Source: JACKBC01 sp041391125 (GTDB lineage: Bacteria > Chloroflexota > Anaerolineae > Caldilineales > Caldilineaceae). Taken from it: DNA of 64,000 bases. Within the stretch, counting starts at the first letter, position 1. The number at the start of each line of letters is the position of its first letter. The stretch is from assembly GCA_041391125.1 (NCBI GenBank), contig JAWKON010000046.1, forward strand, positions 4,011-68,010. Direction: 5' to 3'. Below, one piece after another: positions 47,213-57,165 of the stretch. A program made the translations under genes and the position numbers. Under the pieces are notes generated by a model. It was not told where the DNA came from. It did not search any database and saw only the letters and a list, made by a program, of their open reading frames with translations.

Positions 47213-48766
47213 GTGTACCCAACCAGAAACGTGCGATATCTATGCAAGATGTGGCAAGTATTGCTGCTGGCCTGTGTCATGATCAGTGGGAATGGGGCCG
47301 TTTTTGCCGATGCTTCTGAAGGGAATGCGATCCAAGTTTATCGCACCGCGAATTTCCAGATCAATTATCGCGATGGCGCCAACCCCGGCGCCTGCAATCC
47401 GGGCGATGGCGACTTTCAGCCCTGGAGCGCCGAAGCGCAGGCCGCCATGAATCATGTGGTGGATATCCTGGACGACCTGCTCAATTCGGCAGTCCCCATT
47501 GTGGTTGACGCCTGTTTTCAATCCCTCGCTCCCGGAAGCGGCACGCTGGCCTTTGCTGGCGAAAATGGCAACCTGACGCAAGCCGACGTGGTAGCGCTGC
47601 CGGTGGCCAATCGCACCTATTCCATGGCGCTGGCCAATGCCATCACCGGCGTCGATCAGAATGGCGCCGCCGTGGAGGTGGTGGCCACGGCCAATTCGGC
47701 GGTGACGTGGGATTTCTGCACGGTGGGCTGCACGGTGACGGCCAATCGCACCGACTTTGTCAGCACCATGGTGCATGAGGTGCTGCACGGCCTGGGCTTC
47801 TCCATGTCGTTTGACCAGAGCCAGGATGATCCCAGCGTGGGTATTTATGGCGACCCGCCGGCGGTCATTGATGATTATGTGATTCAGGTGGCCGGTGGGA
47901 CCAAGCTGCTGGACCTGCCCAACAACTCGGCGGCGCTGCTCAACGCCATGCAGCAGGGCAGCGGCGCCATTGGCTACAATGGTCCCAATACGCTAGCCAT
48001 CAACAGCGGCGCCACGCCTTTTATCTTCGCGCCCAATCCGTTTCAACAGGGTTCCAGCATGTCGCATTGGGATGATGATAGCCCGACCAATTTGGGCCGC
48101 ATGATGAACTCGGCCACGGATACCGGACCCAGCTCACGCGTGGTCGACGCCATTACGCTTATGGTGCTCAAGGACATTGGCTGGAGCGTCAACGATGCGG
48201 CCGATTTTGGGGATAGCACATTGGCCGCCTACGGGAATGCGCAACACATTAATAGTCCCTCTTTTGTGGGCCACATGAAGTTGGGAACCAGCTTTTCCAC
48301 CGAAGCCGCTCCCGCCGCGGCCGACGCCAGCGATGACGGCGTAACGCGCCCGGCGGTCTGGGCGGTCGGCCCCAACGGCGGCCAAATCACGGCCAATGTG
48401 GTCAGCAGTCAGGCCGGGGCCACGGGCTGTCTCAGCGGCTGGATCGACTGGAGCGGCGATGGCGACTTTGGCGACGCCGACGAACAGCTTGCCGCCATGC
48501 GCCCGGCGCCGGTGGGCAATCTGCAAGTGACGTTCAATATTCCCGCCAGCGCCAGCAGCACCGCGACCTATAACGGCCGCATCCGCCTCATTCCCGATTG
48601 GGATGGCGACGGCGCCTGCGATGATCAGGTGGCTTTGACGCCGACGGGTGGCGTGCTGGGCGGTGAAGTGGAGGATTATCAGTGGAAGCTCAGCGGCGGC
48701 TCGGTGGACAATCCGCCGGTGGTCAAGCAGCGGCTTTTCCTGCCGCTGGTGCAAAAAGGGTCATAA
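47213..48766 (+). CDS. Secreted zinc metalloprotease with GEVED domain and LPLV tail
   Basis: ~517 residues. GTG 47213 lies behind AAGGA. The signal peptide reads LLLACVMISGNGAVFA. Zinc motif HEVLHGLGF (His188 onward), with MSHWDDDSP possibly giving a further ligand or substrate contact. A C-terminal GEVED-type beta domain (CLSGWIDWSGDGDFGD, ending GGEVEDYQW) is followed by a short linker and the tail RLFLPLVQKGS. It degrades extracellular protein. The last six bases overlap the convergent Nudix gene. Confidence 0.75.
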   Translation: MYPTRNVRYLCKMWQVLLLACVMISGNGAVFADASEGNAIQVYRTANFQINYRDGANPGACNPGDGDFQPWSAEAQAAMNHVVDILDDLLNSAVPIVVDACFQSLAPGSGTLAFAGENGNLTQADVVALPVANRTYSMALANAITGVDQNGAAVEVVATANSAVTWDFCTVGCTVTANRTDFVSTMVHEVLHGLGFSMSFDQSQDDPSVGIYGDPPAVIDDYVIQVAGGTKLLDLPNNSAALLNAMQQGSGAIGYNGPNTLAINSGATPFIFAPNPFQQGSSMSHWDDDSPTNLGRMMNSATDTGPSSRVVDAITLMVLKDIGWSVNDAADFGDSTLAAYGNAQHINSPSFVGHMKLGTSFSTEAAPAAADASDDGVTRPAVWAVGPNGGQITANVVSSQAGATGCLSGWIDWSGDGDFGDADEQLAAMRPAPVGNLQVTFNIPASASSTATYNGRIRLIPDWDGDGACDDQVALTPTGGVLGGEVEDYQWKLSGGSVDNPPVVKQRLFLPLVQKGS

Positions 48767-49249
48767 CACGGTGTTAAATATATCGGGCTGCGCGCCTGCG
48801 GTTAAGATCTGATGCAGGCGCGCTCCGATGCGTGGATATAAGGCGATGCGCGCCAGATCGCCAAGTGGCATCCACCCAATGCCGATCTGATCGGGGTCGG
48901 GGACGGATGGGGCGATAAAGTCGCTCTCATCCGTGCCTGCCGCCAATGTGCAGTGGAAGAGCAGACGCAGTTCGTGTTCATCCGTGTAGAAATCGCCATA
49001 CACAACGGGGTCAAATTCGTTGACCAGCAGCAGCCGCCCCACGGTCACGTGCGCCCCCGTCTCCTCCAGCACCTCGCGACGCAGCGCAGCGTGAATCGAC
49101 TCCCCCGGCTCCACGCCGCCGCCTGGGAATCCCCAATGGCGGCCAAAGTGCGCATCCTCATATTCGATCAGCAAGAGCGATCCCGTACGTTCAATGGCTG
49201 CGTCGACCGCCAGCCGCATTATCTGCTTTTCAAGCATTTTCGTTTCCAA
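48761..49249 (-). CDS. Nudix hydrolase
   Basis: 162 residues with a complete Nudix box (GGVEPGESIHAALRREVLEE then TG), which binds Mg2+ to hydrolyse a nucleoside diphosphate linked to another moiety. The sequence HWGFPGGG precedes it. The substrate is not predictable. Convergent with the metalloprotease gene. Confidence 0.85.
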   Translation of the reverse strand: METKMLEKQIMRLAVDAAIERTGSLLLIEYEDAHFGRHWGFPGGGVEPGESIHAALRREVLEETGAHVTVGRLLLVNEFDPVVYGDFYTDEHELRLLFHCTLAAGTDESDFIAPSVPDPDQIGIGWMPLGDLARIALYPRIGARLHQILTAGAQPDIFNTVL

Positions 49250-49280
49250 ATATGGGGACGGTTCATTTGATCAAGAAGAT

Positions 49281-49440
49281 AGGTTTACGAATGAGATTAG
49301 TGAACGCCGGTTGAGTAGGCTGCGGCAGTTGGCAGCCGTATCGAAACCAGCGTGAACGGGTTGACCCGCTTTGGTTTCGATACGGCCCATACTGCCGGGC
49401 CTACTCAACCGGCGCTAGTCCCGTCAAAAAGTGTAAACCT
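49281..49440. mobile_element. 160-bp MITE-like palindromic element
   Basis: Outer arms AGGTTTAC (49281-49288)/GTAAACCT (49433-49440). Inner arms CGCCGGTTGAGTAGGC (49305-49320) and GCCTACTCAACCGGCG (ending 49414), with GCCGTATCGAAACC/GGTTTCGATACGGC between. Half a copy is at 61410-61475. Confidence 0.7.
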
Positions 49441-49494
49441 AATTCTGAATCGTCCCCAATATGAGCGACTAAACTTGCCCCAAACTGAACTTCC

Positions 49495-50309
49495 TCAACC
49501 AAAAGGACTCGTACCGCCATCCACGGCAATCGCCACGCCCTGAATGTGACGCGCGGCGGGCGAACAGAGAAAGCCCACCAGCTCCGCCACATCTTCCGGC
49601 GTACCCAGACGGCGGACGCCGGATTTCTCCATGCTGGCGCGTTTGGCTTCTTCTGTTGTGGTTCCGGCCAGTCGGGCGCGATTGGCGAAGATCTCATCCA
49701 GCCGTTCGGTGACCGTCATGCCGGGGTGAATTGCATTGACGTTGACATCATCGCGCAAACCGAGCCCGGCCAGCGCTTTGGTAAAATTGGCCAGCGCGGC
49801 ATTGACGGCGCCACCAATCATAAAGTCGGGATCGGGGGCGCGGGCGGCCCCGCCGATAATGTTGATCACGGTGCCGTGGCTGCGCGTCAATAGGGGCCAG
49901 AAGAGCGCGACAGCCGCACGGCGCCGTGAAATTTGAGCGCAAAACCATCTTCCCACAGGCTGTCATCCTGCTCCAAAAAGCGCCCGCCCTGCGTAGCCCC
50001 CGCACAGTTGATCAGAATATCAACCTGGCCAAACAGTTTTTCTGCCCGTGCGTAGACCGCCTCACATCCGGCCGGCGTGCGAAGATCGGTGGGACAGGTT
50101 TCAATGCGCCGCCCCGTTTCCCGCGTGATCATCTGCGCGGCGGCGCGCAATTTTTCCTCATTGCGCGCCGCCAGCAGGCAATCACAGCCCTCTTGCGCCA
50201 GGCGCATGGCGATGGCCCGCCCAATGCCGCGGCTGCCGCCGCTGATGACGGCTACTCTGGTGGTTTGTGTTGATGACATGCTTTCCTTACTTTCGCTTGA
50301 ACTATGCAT
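49495..50309 (-). CDS. Short-chain dehydrogenase/reductase, one frameshift, atypical active site
   Basis: N-terminal frame with NAD(P)-binding SGGSRGIGRAIA and INCAGATQGGRFLEQD. One indel near 49905 leads to the C-terminal frame (VINIIGGAARAPDPDF, VNVNAIHPGMTVTERL, VAIAVDGG). About 265 residues. The usual Ser-Tyr-xxx-Lys residues are not found: the region reads NIIGG and MIGGAVNAALANFTKAL, with Asn where Lys is expected. It is either a diverged SDR subgroup or a non-enzymatic member. Confidence 0.75.
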
Positions 50310-50337
50310 GGTGCGAATCTCATCGAGCAGTGGCCGC

Positions 50338-51764
50338 TCAAGTAAACGTCAGTGCATACACCGTGGACGGCTGCTTGGGGAACAGCGTGTCGATTAGCAG
50401 CTTGGCCTCGGCGTTGGCCCATACATCGGGGAAAAATTCCATTAGCTCGGCCAGGCTGCGATAGCCGAAGAGCAGTTGCAAAAAGACAAGCGGTGGAAAT
50501 CCGGCGTCTCCGTCGTCGGTATGAGCGGAGCCGCCACGGTTCCACCGCCTTGAGCAGGCCCTGTTCAAAGTGCAGACGCAGTCCGCTGCGGTAGAAATCG
50601 ATTGCCAGCGCGCCCGAATAGCCCACCAAAATCGATTGGGCCAGCCGCTCTTCCAGCACGGGCGCCACGTGTTGGATAAAGGCCGGCACATCCGGCACGC
50701 GCAGATACCAGGCGTATGGTGGGCTGATCTGGGTGGCCAAATTGTCGCCCAGCAGCGTATAGACCGGATGGGCGCTCCCCAGGTTAAAGCTGATGTCCTG
50801 CCACGGTTTGGTATTGCCCTCAATCGGCGGCGTCTGCGCGCCCTGTTGGCGGAAAATGCGCAACAGACAGGGCAGCGCGCTGCCAGTTAACGTGCGGAAA
50901 TAGCTCCAGCGCAAATACAAACTGCGAACGCCCCCAGCGTTTGGAGGCCAGCCACGCGTAGCCACACGTTTTCCCGTCGCCATCCACAATCATGTGCAGC
51001 TTGCCGATCAGCCCCACCAACGCCGGGTCGCGGTCCTGCACCGCCGCATCGTCCCAGCCGGTCACATGATAGCGCCAAAACGCGTCGTCAGTCTCATGCC
51101 AAACCAGGCTGGCGGCGCGCCGCTGGTTGTAAAGCGTTTGCAAATCGGGCATGTCGTCCAGCGTGGCCGGGCGCAGGGCATAGGGTTCGGGCTCGCTGTC
51201 CGCCTTGGCCGGAATGGATGCCAGCGGCACGGCGCGATGCCCGCCCAGATCGAGCACGTATTCATAGCCAAACTGCCGGTAAAAATAGCGGATGCCGGTG
51301 ATGGCTTGCGCCAGATGGCCGGCGGCGGCGCTGCGGGCGTGAAACATGTCAAAAAGCGCCCGCACCAAGCCGCGGTTGCGATACGCCGCCAACGTGGCCA
51401 CATTTTCGGGCTGCCCCACGCCAAAGAGGATGCCGCCATAGCTCCACTGCCGTCGCCAAAAGCTGGTGGCAGCCACAATGGGGCGTTCAGGCTGGCTGGT
51501 GTCTTCCACCAGCGCAAAGTCTTCGGCGCCCATCAGTGGAAAGCCCTCGCTCATAAAGACGCGCGCTTCATCGCCGGCGCCCCTGTTGAGCGGCTCATCG
51601 TCCTCACGAAAGACGGTGGCGTACAGGTCCATGATCTTGTCCAGATCGGCGCCCGTGGACCAGCGGCAGACCAGGCCGTCGCCCAGATCGCCGGTGTAGG
51701 TAGGGTCAGCTAATGAACGGGATGATTCGGCGTGGTTTTGGGCATTGTGAAATGGCATTGGCAT
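50338..51764 (-). CDS. GNAT (Eis-like) acetyltransferase, frameshifted
   Basis: ATG 51764 (MPMPFHNAQNH) overlaps the end of a PIN-gene remnant. The intact N-terminal 290 residues include the GNAT acetyl-CoA region (GVGQPENVATLAAYRNRGLV, RALFDMFHARSAAAG) and a second GNAT-like part (ALRPATLDDMPDLQTLYNQR). After indels near 50870, 50540 and 50460 the C-terminal sterol-carrier-like part reads LGDNLATQISPPYAWYLRV, GLRLHFEQGLLKAV and ELMEFFPDVWANAEAKLLI. About 470 residues, like the Eis family. Substrate unknown. Confidence 0.7.
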
Positions 51765-51765
51765 G

Positions 51766-51895
51766 TTACCACAAAATAGAAATGGGATATTGACGGAGCG
51801 TTTCATCGGCGCTGATCAGCGTCATGTTTTCGACCAGCGCTTGGGCAATCAGCCGCCGGTCAAACGGGTCGCGGTGGTGAAAAGAGAATCCATTC
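51766..51895 (-). pseudogene. 3' fragment of a PIN-domain (VapC) toxin gene
   Basis: The minus strand reads FHHRDPFDRRLIAQALVENM then TLISADETLRQYPISILW and stops at 51768-51766. This is the C-terminal third of a PIN domain (acidic DPFDR, SADE). Upstream sequence has no PIN-like part, so the gene is truncated. Confidence 0.65.
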
Positions 51896-52327
51896 CATAG
51901 AATAACTTAGTCATAAGACTTAGACAAGTTGCTCAATCGCATTTTCCTACGGCGCCCTGTGCGGTAGACTTTGTAAATGCGGTGGGCAAAACGCACGCAA
52001 TGCCGCCAAGATTGTGTATTGGCTCTCTGCTGTGCACAACACCAACATACTATCCTTTGCTCTGCATGAAAACCGTAGTTTGATCTCTCTAGTAGAGTTT
52101 GCGGAAACTACGGTTTTCATCACAACCGCACTATAGGCCAAAGTATTCAGGATAGATCTTGACATTCTTAGCGGCTTTGCGTGCGCTATTCCATCTTATG
52201 CAACAAGAACTAACGATGACTATTTCCAAATTTAAATGAACCGCGACGTCACCCGAAGATTGTCTTTTCTTCGGGTGACTTCGCGGTTCATTATTTTATG
52301 GGAATGGCCTGGAGAGTGTCCCAAAGC
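51896..52327. other. Gap with two long hairpins
   Basis: No gene is seen. Hairpin 1: GAAAACCGTAGTTT (52068-52081)/AAACTACGGTTTTC (52105-52118), perfect. Hairpin 2: 22-base arms 52238-52259 and 52268-52289 with one mismatch (word GTCACCCGAAGA). Confidence 0.7.
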
Positions 52328-52624
52328 TCACGCGGCATGTTGCAGATCATACTCGGGCGCCACCTCGTCCCGTTCATCAATCCAAGCCTGCGCCGCCCGA
52401 ATGGCCTGATCATCATCGTGGCCGTGGGCCACAAAGACCACGCGGTCGCCATCGTAGATCGTGGCGGTCACTTCTCCCATTTTGTGTACGGTCAGCTCAA
52501 TTTCATGCAGTCGATATTCAAATTTGTGGCCATAAAGTTTTTGCAGCCCTATAATGCCAAAGGGCGTTAGTGGAATGTTTGCCATAGCTCCCTGCTTTCT
52601 GTCCGTATTCTTATGCCAACTCAA
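52328..52624 (-). CDS. Hypothetical protein, 85-98 aa
   Basis: Small soluble protein (IPLTPFGIIGLQKLYGHKFE, VTATIYDGDRVVFVAHGHDD). Start either ATG 52624 or ATG 52585; the second has GGGAG too close to be ideal. No family is recognised. Coding is supported by the lack of stops and protein-like composition only. Confidence 0.5.
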   Translation of the reverse strand: MSWHKNTDRKQGAMANIPLTPFGIIGLQKLYGHKFEYRLHEIELTVHKMGEVTATIYDGDRVVFVAHGHDDDQAIRAAQAWIDERDEVAPEYDLQHAA

Positions 52625-52763
52625 ACAGACGCACCACCGTGGAGCGCCTGTTTGTATTTAGCATAGCGCACCGGGCCGAAAGTGGAACAGGTAGGTGGAT
52701 AGATCGAGGACTGGCCAGGTGACGAAGCTGAGTCCTGGCCACTATGGCAATCCGCTGCGGGGT

Positions 52764-53324
52764 CTACGCTTCGACGGGGACGGCTACGCCCGGCAGCCCG
52801 TCCAAACTGCGGTTATTGTGCTCGATTTGGTAGGCGCGCACGCCTTCCGGTCCCAAGTGATCGCAATGCTTCTGCAGCGTGTCGCGCTGACCGACGTACT
52901 CATATTTGGGTACGCCATAGCCGCAGGAGTCGGAGACGCGGGTCACGTCAGCGCGGATAATCGAGCGCACGCCGGGGTAATCGGGGAAGCGGGCGCGCAG
53001 CGCGCTGAAATCGGGGTGGTGCGGCTCGATCACCTGGCCCGCGCCGTGGAAGCGCACAATGTTGGCCGGGCCGCTGAAGGCGCAGAACATGATCACAATG
53101 CGCCCGTTCTCCTTGAGATGCGCCACGGTTTCCACGCCGCTGCCGGTGAAATCGAGATAGGCCACCGTGTGCGGGTCAATAATCGTGAAGGCGCCCGCGC
53201 CACCCTTGGGCGAACAGTTGACCATCCCCTCGCCCGCCAACGGGGCGGTGCTCACAAAAAACATCTGCTGCGCGTTGACCCAGTTGGCCAGCTTGTCGTC
53301 GATAGATTCGTATGTGTTGCCCAT
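52764..53324 (-). CDS. Pyridoxamine 5'-phosphate oxidase-like (FMN split-barrel) protein
   Basis: 186 residues. Words of the PNPOx-like fold: QQMFFVSTAPLAGEGMVNCS, TVAYLDFTGSGVETVAHL, GRIVIMFCAFSGPANIVRFH. The C-terminus (DSCGYGVPKYEYVGQRDTL) fits a known subgroup of uncharacterised FMN- or F420-binding proteins. It is likely a flavin-dependent oxidoreductase or flavin binder rather than true PdxH, which has other conserved Arg residues. Confidence 0.75.
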   Translation of the reverse strand: MGNTYESIDDKLANWVNAQQMFFVSTAPLAGEGMVNCSPKGGAGAFTIIDPHTVAYLDFTGSGVETVAHLKENGRIVIMFCAFSGPANIVRFHGAGQVIEPHHPDFSALRARFPDYPGVRSIIRADVTRVSDSCGYGVPKYEYVGQRDTLQKHCDHLGPEGVRAYQIEHNNRSLDGLPGVAVPVEA

Positions 53325-53341
53325 GATAAGCTCCTCTTTTA

Positions 53342-53477
53342 ACTACAGAATACACAGATTTTACAGATTTTTCGCCTAAAGGCGACAGAATCTGGCTCAT
53401 ATGAATTCCATGTAACGGATAGAACAGATGGATTCTCGAGGCGCCCAAAATCTGTGTAATCTGTAAAATCTGTAGTT
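53342..53477. repeat. Palindromic ACAGATT repeat
   Basis: ACTACAGAATACACAGATTT (53342 on) is roughly inverted at the other end by AAATCTGTGTAATCTG...TCTGTAGT. Same word family as the sdh array. Confidence 0.7.
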
Positions 53478-53487
53478 CCCATCGTTC

Positions 53488-54724
53488 TCAGTCCACAATA
53501 GCCCCGTACGTCAACACACGCAACTCCCGGCGGATGGGATAGGTGGATGACGGCATGAGTTGCGTCAAAAAGATGACGATCTGTTCCTCGACCGGGTCTA
53601 CCCAAAAGGCCGTGGAGGCCGCGCCGCCCCACGCATATTCGCCCGGTGAGCCCAGAATTTGCGCCTTGGCCGGATTGAGCATGACCGAGACGCCTAGCCC
53701 AAAGCCAATGCCGCTGTAGGTGGTCTCGCTAAAGACGGGGACGCCCATGCTGGCCAGATCGCCGTTGTGGGGCATGTGATTGGCTGTCATCAGTTCGACG
53801 GTTTTGCGCCCGATAATGCGCACGCCATCGAGCTGGCCTTGGTTGAGCAACATCTGCGCAAAGCGGAAATAGTCGGCGCAGGTGGAGACCAGCCCGCCGC
53901 CGCCGGAGAGCCAAATAGGCGGCTGGCGATATTTGCTGGTAGTCGGGTCGTCGAGCAGGCGCAGACCGCTGGCCGGGGCGCCGCTTTGGGGGTCGGCGGC
54001 CACCGCTGGGCCATAATTGGCGGCAAAGCGCATCCTTTTCAGCCGGCACGTGGAAACCGGTATCCACCATGCCCAGCGGCGCAAAGATATGCTCGGCAAA
54101 GTAGGCATCCAGCGTCTGCCCCGAGATCACCTCGACCAGATGACCCAAAATGTCGGTGGCAAAGCTGTAGTTCCAGCGCGTGCCGGGCGAGAAGAGCAGC
54201 GGCACGGTGCTCAGCTTTTGCACCATTTGAGCCAGCGTGCCTTCGCGCATATTGTGCTGCTGGTAAAGCCGCTCCACTGGGTGCGTATCGTCATTGCCAT
54301 AGCTGAAGCCGGCCGTGTGCGTAAAGAGATCGCGGATGGTCACCTCGCGGTCGGGCGCCACGGTTTGCAGGTTGTCGCCGTCCCCGCCCGCATAGACTTG
54401 CAAATCTTTGAAAGCGGGAATAAAGCGCGAGACTGGGTTGTCCAGTTGGAACAGCCCTTTTTCATAGAGCTGCAAGAGGGCCACGCTGGTAATCGGCTTG
54501 CTCATGGAGTAGATGCGAAAGATGGTGTCCTCCTGCACAGGCAGCCCGCGCTCCACATCGCGCAAGCCATTCATGTGCAGATAGGCAGGCCGTCCGCGGC
54601 GCGCTACCATGACCATATAGCCGGGCAATTTGCCATCATCCACATAACGATCCAGGTGCGGAGCAATGTTGGCCAGGCGGGATGCATCAAGCCCAACCGC
54701 GGCCGCTGGTGTAAGCGTAAGCAT
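53488..54724 (-). CDS. Serine hydrolase of the beta-lactamase/penicillin-binding (class C-like) family, one frameshift
   Basis: Nucleophile motif SMSK in FRIYSMSKPITSVALL, Tyr motif region TRWNYSFATDILGHL, and the third motif as YAWGGAASTAFWVDP. One indel near 54030 separates the halves. Total ~412 residues. Such proteins are mostly esterases or peptidases, and no signal peptide is present, so a cytosolic esterase is likelier than antibiotic resistance. Confidence 0.75.
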
Positions 54725-54763
54725 GGGGAGTCCTTTCAGGATGAATAAGTAGGGGGTGCAGAT

Positions 54764-54841
54764 TTTGTAAACACGGATAGGGGGAACCCGGATCGAATTC
54801 GTATAACAAATATCTGTGTTCTTCCCATCCGTGTTTACAAA
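54764..54841. repeat. Intergenic palindrome
   Basis: TTTGTAAACACGGAT (54764-54778) and ATCCGTGTTTACAAA (54827-54841) are perfect 15-bp arms. Confidence 0.75.
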
Positions 54842-55066
54842 TTCAGTAGATCACAACGGCAAGAGATAGGGCTGGATTCACCAATCAAGGCCGATGCCTA
54901 TGTCGCCAACACCGTTGCGGTGTACTGAAATTGGCTTTGAACAGCAACGCCCTTGAAAAACCTACTGTAAAGTATACTGGTCGGCGGGCGTTTTTGAAAG
55001 TTGCTCGGCGTGTTATAATGAGGCAAAAGAGCAGAAGCGATACCCATCCCGACAAGGAGAACAACA

Positions 55067-55744
55067 ATGGCGCGCAAACAATCCCGCGGTAGCTGCACCT
55101 ATTGTGGCCGAGAAATGTCCAAAGGCGGCATTAGTCGACATTTGAAAAGCTGTAGCGCTCGGCGGGAAGCAATGGCCGCTGCGTCCGATGGTAAAGAACA
55201 AAAATTATATCATCTACAGGTGCAGGACGCATGGGGTGGCGACTATTGGCTGCATCTGGAGATGAATGGCAACTCCTCGCTGCAACAATTGGACGATTAT
55301 CTGCGCGCGATTTGGCTCGAATGTTGCGGCCATTTAAGTGAGTTCTCCATTGGCGGCGCCTGGAGCGGTATGGAAGTGGCCATGAATCGAAAAATTGATC
55401 GCGTCTTTGACATGACCGACGAACTCGATCACGTCTACGATTTTGGCACGACTTCCGAAACCAAGATCAAATGCGTGGGCGTGCGCAAGGGCGCCCCGCT
55501 GACCAAACACCCCATTGCGCTCATGGCGCGCAACACCATGCCCGAGGCCCCGTGCCAGGAGTGCGGTAAGCCGGCCGCCTGGCTGTGCATGGAATGCATC
55601 TATGAACATGAACTGCCCGGCCTGCTGTGTGAAGAACATGCAAAAGATCATCCGCACGACGATTACGGCGGCGTGATGGCCTTTGTCAACTCACCCCGCG
55701 TGGGCATGTGCGGTTATGATGGACCGGCGGAGCCGCCATATTGA
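55067..55744 (+). CDS. Plasmid pRiA4b ORF-3-like protein with zinc motifs
   Basis: 225 residues. An N-terminal C2HC finger (Cys10, Cys13, His25, Cys29), then the pRiA4b ORF-3 domain (YHLQVQDAWGGDYWLHLEMN, LDDYLRAIWLECCGHLSEFS, VYDFGTTSETKI), then a C-terminal cysteine-rich segment (CQECG, CMEC, CEEH). The family is common near transposons and of unknown function. An RNA/DNA-binding role is inferred from the zinc motifs. Confidence 0.75.
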   Translation: MARKQSRGSCTYCGREMSKGGISRHLKSCSARREAMAAASDGKEQKLYHLQVQDAWGGDYWLHLEMNGNSSLQQLDDYLRAIWLECCGHLSEFSIGGAWSGMEVAMNRKIDRVFDMTDELDHVYDFGTTSETKIKCVGVRKGAPLTKHPIALMARNTMPEAPCQECGKPAAWLCMECIYEHELPGLLCEEHAKDHPHDDYGGVMAFVNSPRVGMCGYDGPAEPPY

Positions 55745-55751
55745 GAAATTA

Positions 55752-55815
55752 AGGGGTAGGGGATTAGGAATTGGGATTGTCGCGACGATCACAATTCCTA
55801 ATCCCCTACCCCTCT
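55752..55815. terminator. Long palindrome between convergent genes
   Basis: AGGGGTAGGGGATTAGGAAT (55752 on) pairs with ATTCCTAATCCCCTACCCCT, about 25 bp. It likely ends transcription from both sides. Confidence 0.75.
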
Positions 55816-55889
55816 TGCGCCGACAAATCGCAACGATGAATAATCGATTATCAATACACCGTAGAGTTGGCGATGGTGGCGCAAACCGC

Positions 55890-57107
55890 CTAGCGGAACG
55901 GCAGCGGATAGAGCAGACCGCCATCAACATAGAGTGCATTCAAGCCACGCGGCAAGTTGAACTCAGTCTGCGGACCCAGGTTGCGGTTATAGATGTCAGC
56001 GTAGTTGCCCACCTGCAGTACGGTCTGATAGCAAAAGTCATTTTCCAAGCCTAATCCCGCTCCCAATTCCCCCTCTAAACCGAGTAGGAGCCGCGCCGAC
56101 ACGTCTGTGCGATTGAGCGCCTGTTTGACATTTTTCTGCTCAATGCCCAGCAGCTCGGCATTAAACAGACATTGCACGGTCCAGGCCACCACATCCAGCC
56201 AGCCATCATCGCCCTGGCGCACCAGCGGTCCCAGCGGCTCCCGGCTAATATCATCCACCAATATACGGTGTGCCGCCGGCTCGCTCAGCAACAGCCGCTG
56301 CCCCAGCAAGCCCGATTTGTCCCCCGTGTAGCCCTGACAGCGCCCTTCCTCGTAGGCGGTGCGCAACGATTCGGAATCATCAAAGGGCAGAATTTCCAGC
56401 TCCAAGCCTTGCGCTTCGGAATAGTTGGCAATGTTGGTTTCCGATGTGGTGCCGCCGGCGACACACACAGCCTGACCGGCCAATCCGGCCAGATCAAAAA
56501 TGGCGCTGTCCGCCGGCGCCATCACGCCTTGCCCATCGTAAAAGGTGACGGGCGCAAAATCAAAGCCCAGCGCGCTATCGCGGCTCAGCGTCCAAGTTGT
56601 GTTGCGCACCAGCACATCGACCTCGCCAGATTGCAGCGCCACAAAGCGCGTGCGACTGGTTAGGGGAATCAGCTTCACCTTATCCACACCATCTTGTCCC
56701 AAAATGGCGGCGGCAATGGCGCGGCAGATGTCAATGTCAAACCCTCTGTATTCGCCATCATTGGGGTCGAGATAGCCAAAGCCGGGGGCGTTGACGTTGA
56801 TGCCGCAGCGCAACTGGCCGCGATCCTGCACAAGCTGCAAGGTATTGCTCGCCTCGGCAACTTCCAGCGGCGTTGTAATCACCTGCGGTTCAAAAAAGCT
56901 GCCGCGCTGAAAATTTGCATCCAGCTCGTGCAGGCGGCTTTGCAGTTGCGTAAATTGCTGCTGCAGCGCATGATGGGCCGTTTGCAAAGTCAACAGTTCG
57001 GTTTCCAGCCGGCGCGCCGGCTGCGCCGGGCTGCAGCCGACCAGCATAACGGCGATCCACAGCAGCCAGAGCGCATGGCGTACGAATTGCGCAATGTGCT
57101 GTCGCAC
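55890..57107 (-). CDS. Amino-acid ABC transporter substrate-binding lipoprotein
   Basis: ~405 residues from GTG 57107. Signal peptide with lipobox LVGC, a coiled-coil stretch (LETELLTLQTAHHALQQQFT) and then a type 2 periplasmic-binding domain of the general amino-acid (AapJ-like) type: LRCGINVNAPGFGYLDPND, FDIDICRAIAAAILG, SGEVDVLVRNTTWTLSRD. No permease or ATPase gene adjoins, so it may serve as a sensor or share a transporter elsewhere. Frame upstream of 57107 is only translated repeat DNA. Confidence 0.8.
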   Translation of the reverse strand: MRQHIAQFVRHALWLLWIAVMLVGCSPAQPARRLETELLTLQTAHHALQQQFTQLQSRLHELDANFQRGSFFEPQVITTPLEVAEASNTLQLVQDRGQLRCGINVNAPGFGYLDPNDGEYRGFDIDICRAIAAAILGQDGVDKVKLIPLTSRTRFVALQSGEVDVLVRNTTWTLSRDSALGFDFAPVTFYDGQGVMAPADSAIFDLAGLAGQAVCVAGGTTSETNIANYSEAQGLELEILPFDDSESLRTAYEEGRCQGYTGDKSGLLGQRLLLSEPAAHRILVDDISREPLGPLVRQGDDGWLDVVAWTVQCLFNAELLGIEQKNVKQALNRTDVSARLLLGLEGELGAGLGLENDFCYQTVLQVGNYADIYNRNLGPQTEFNLPRGLNALYVDGGLLYPLPFR

Positions 57108-57165
57108 GACATGAACACATACTTTATTTGATTGACGAAATGACTCAACTGAAAAGAGATCTTTT

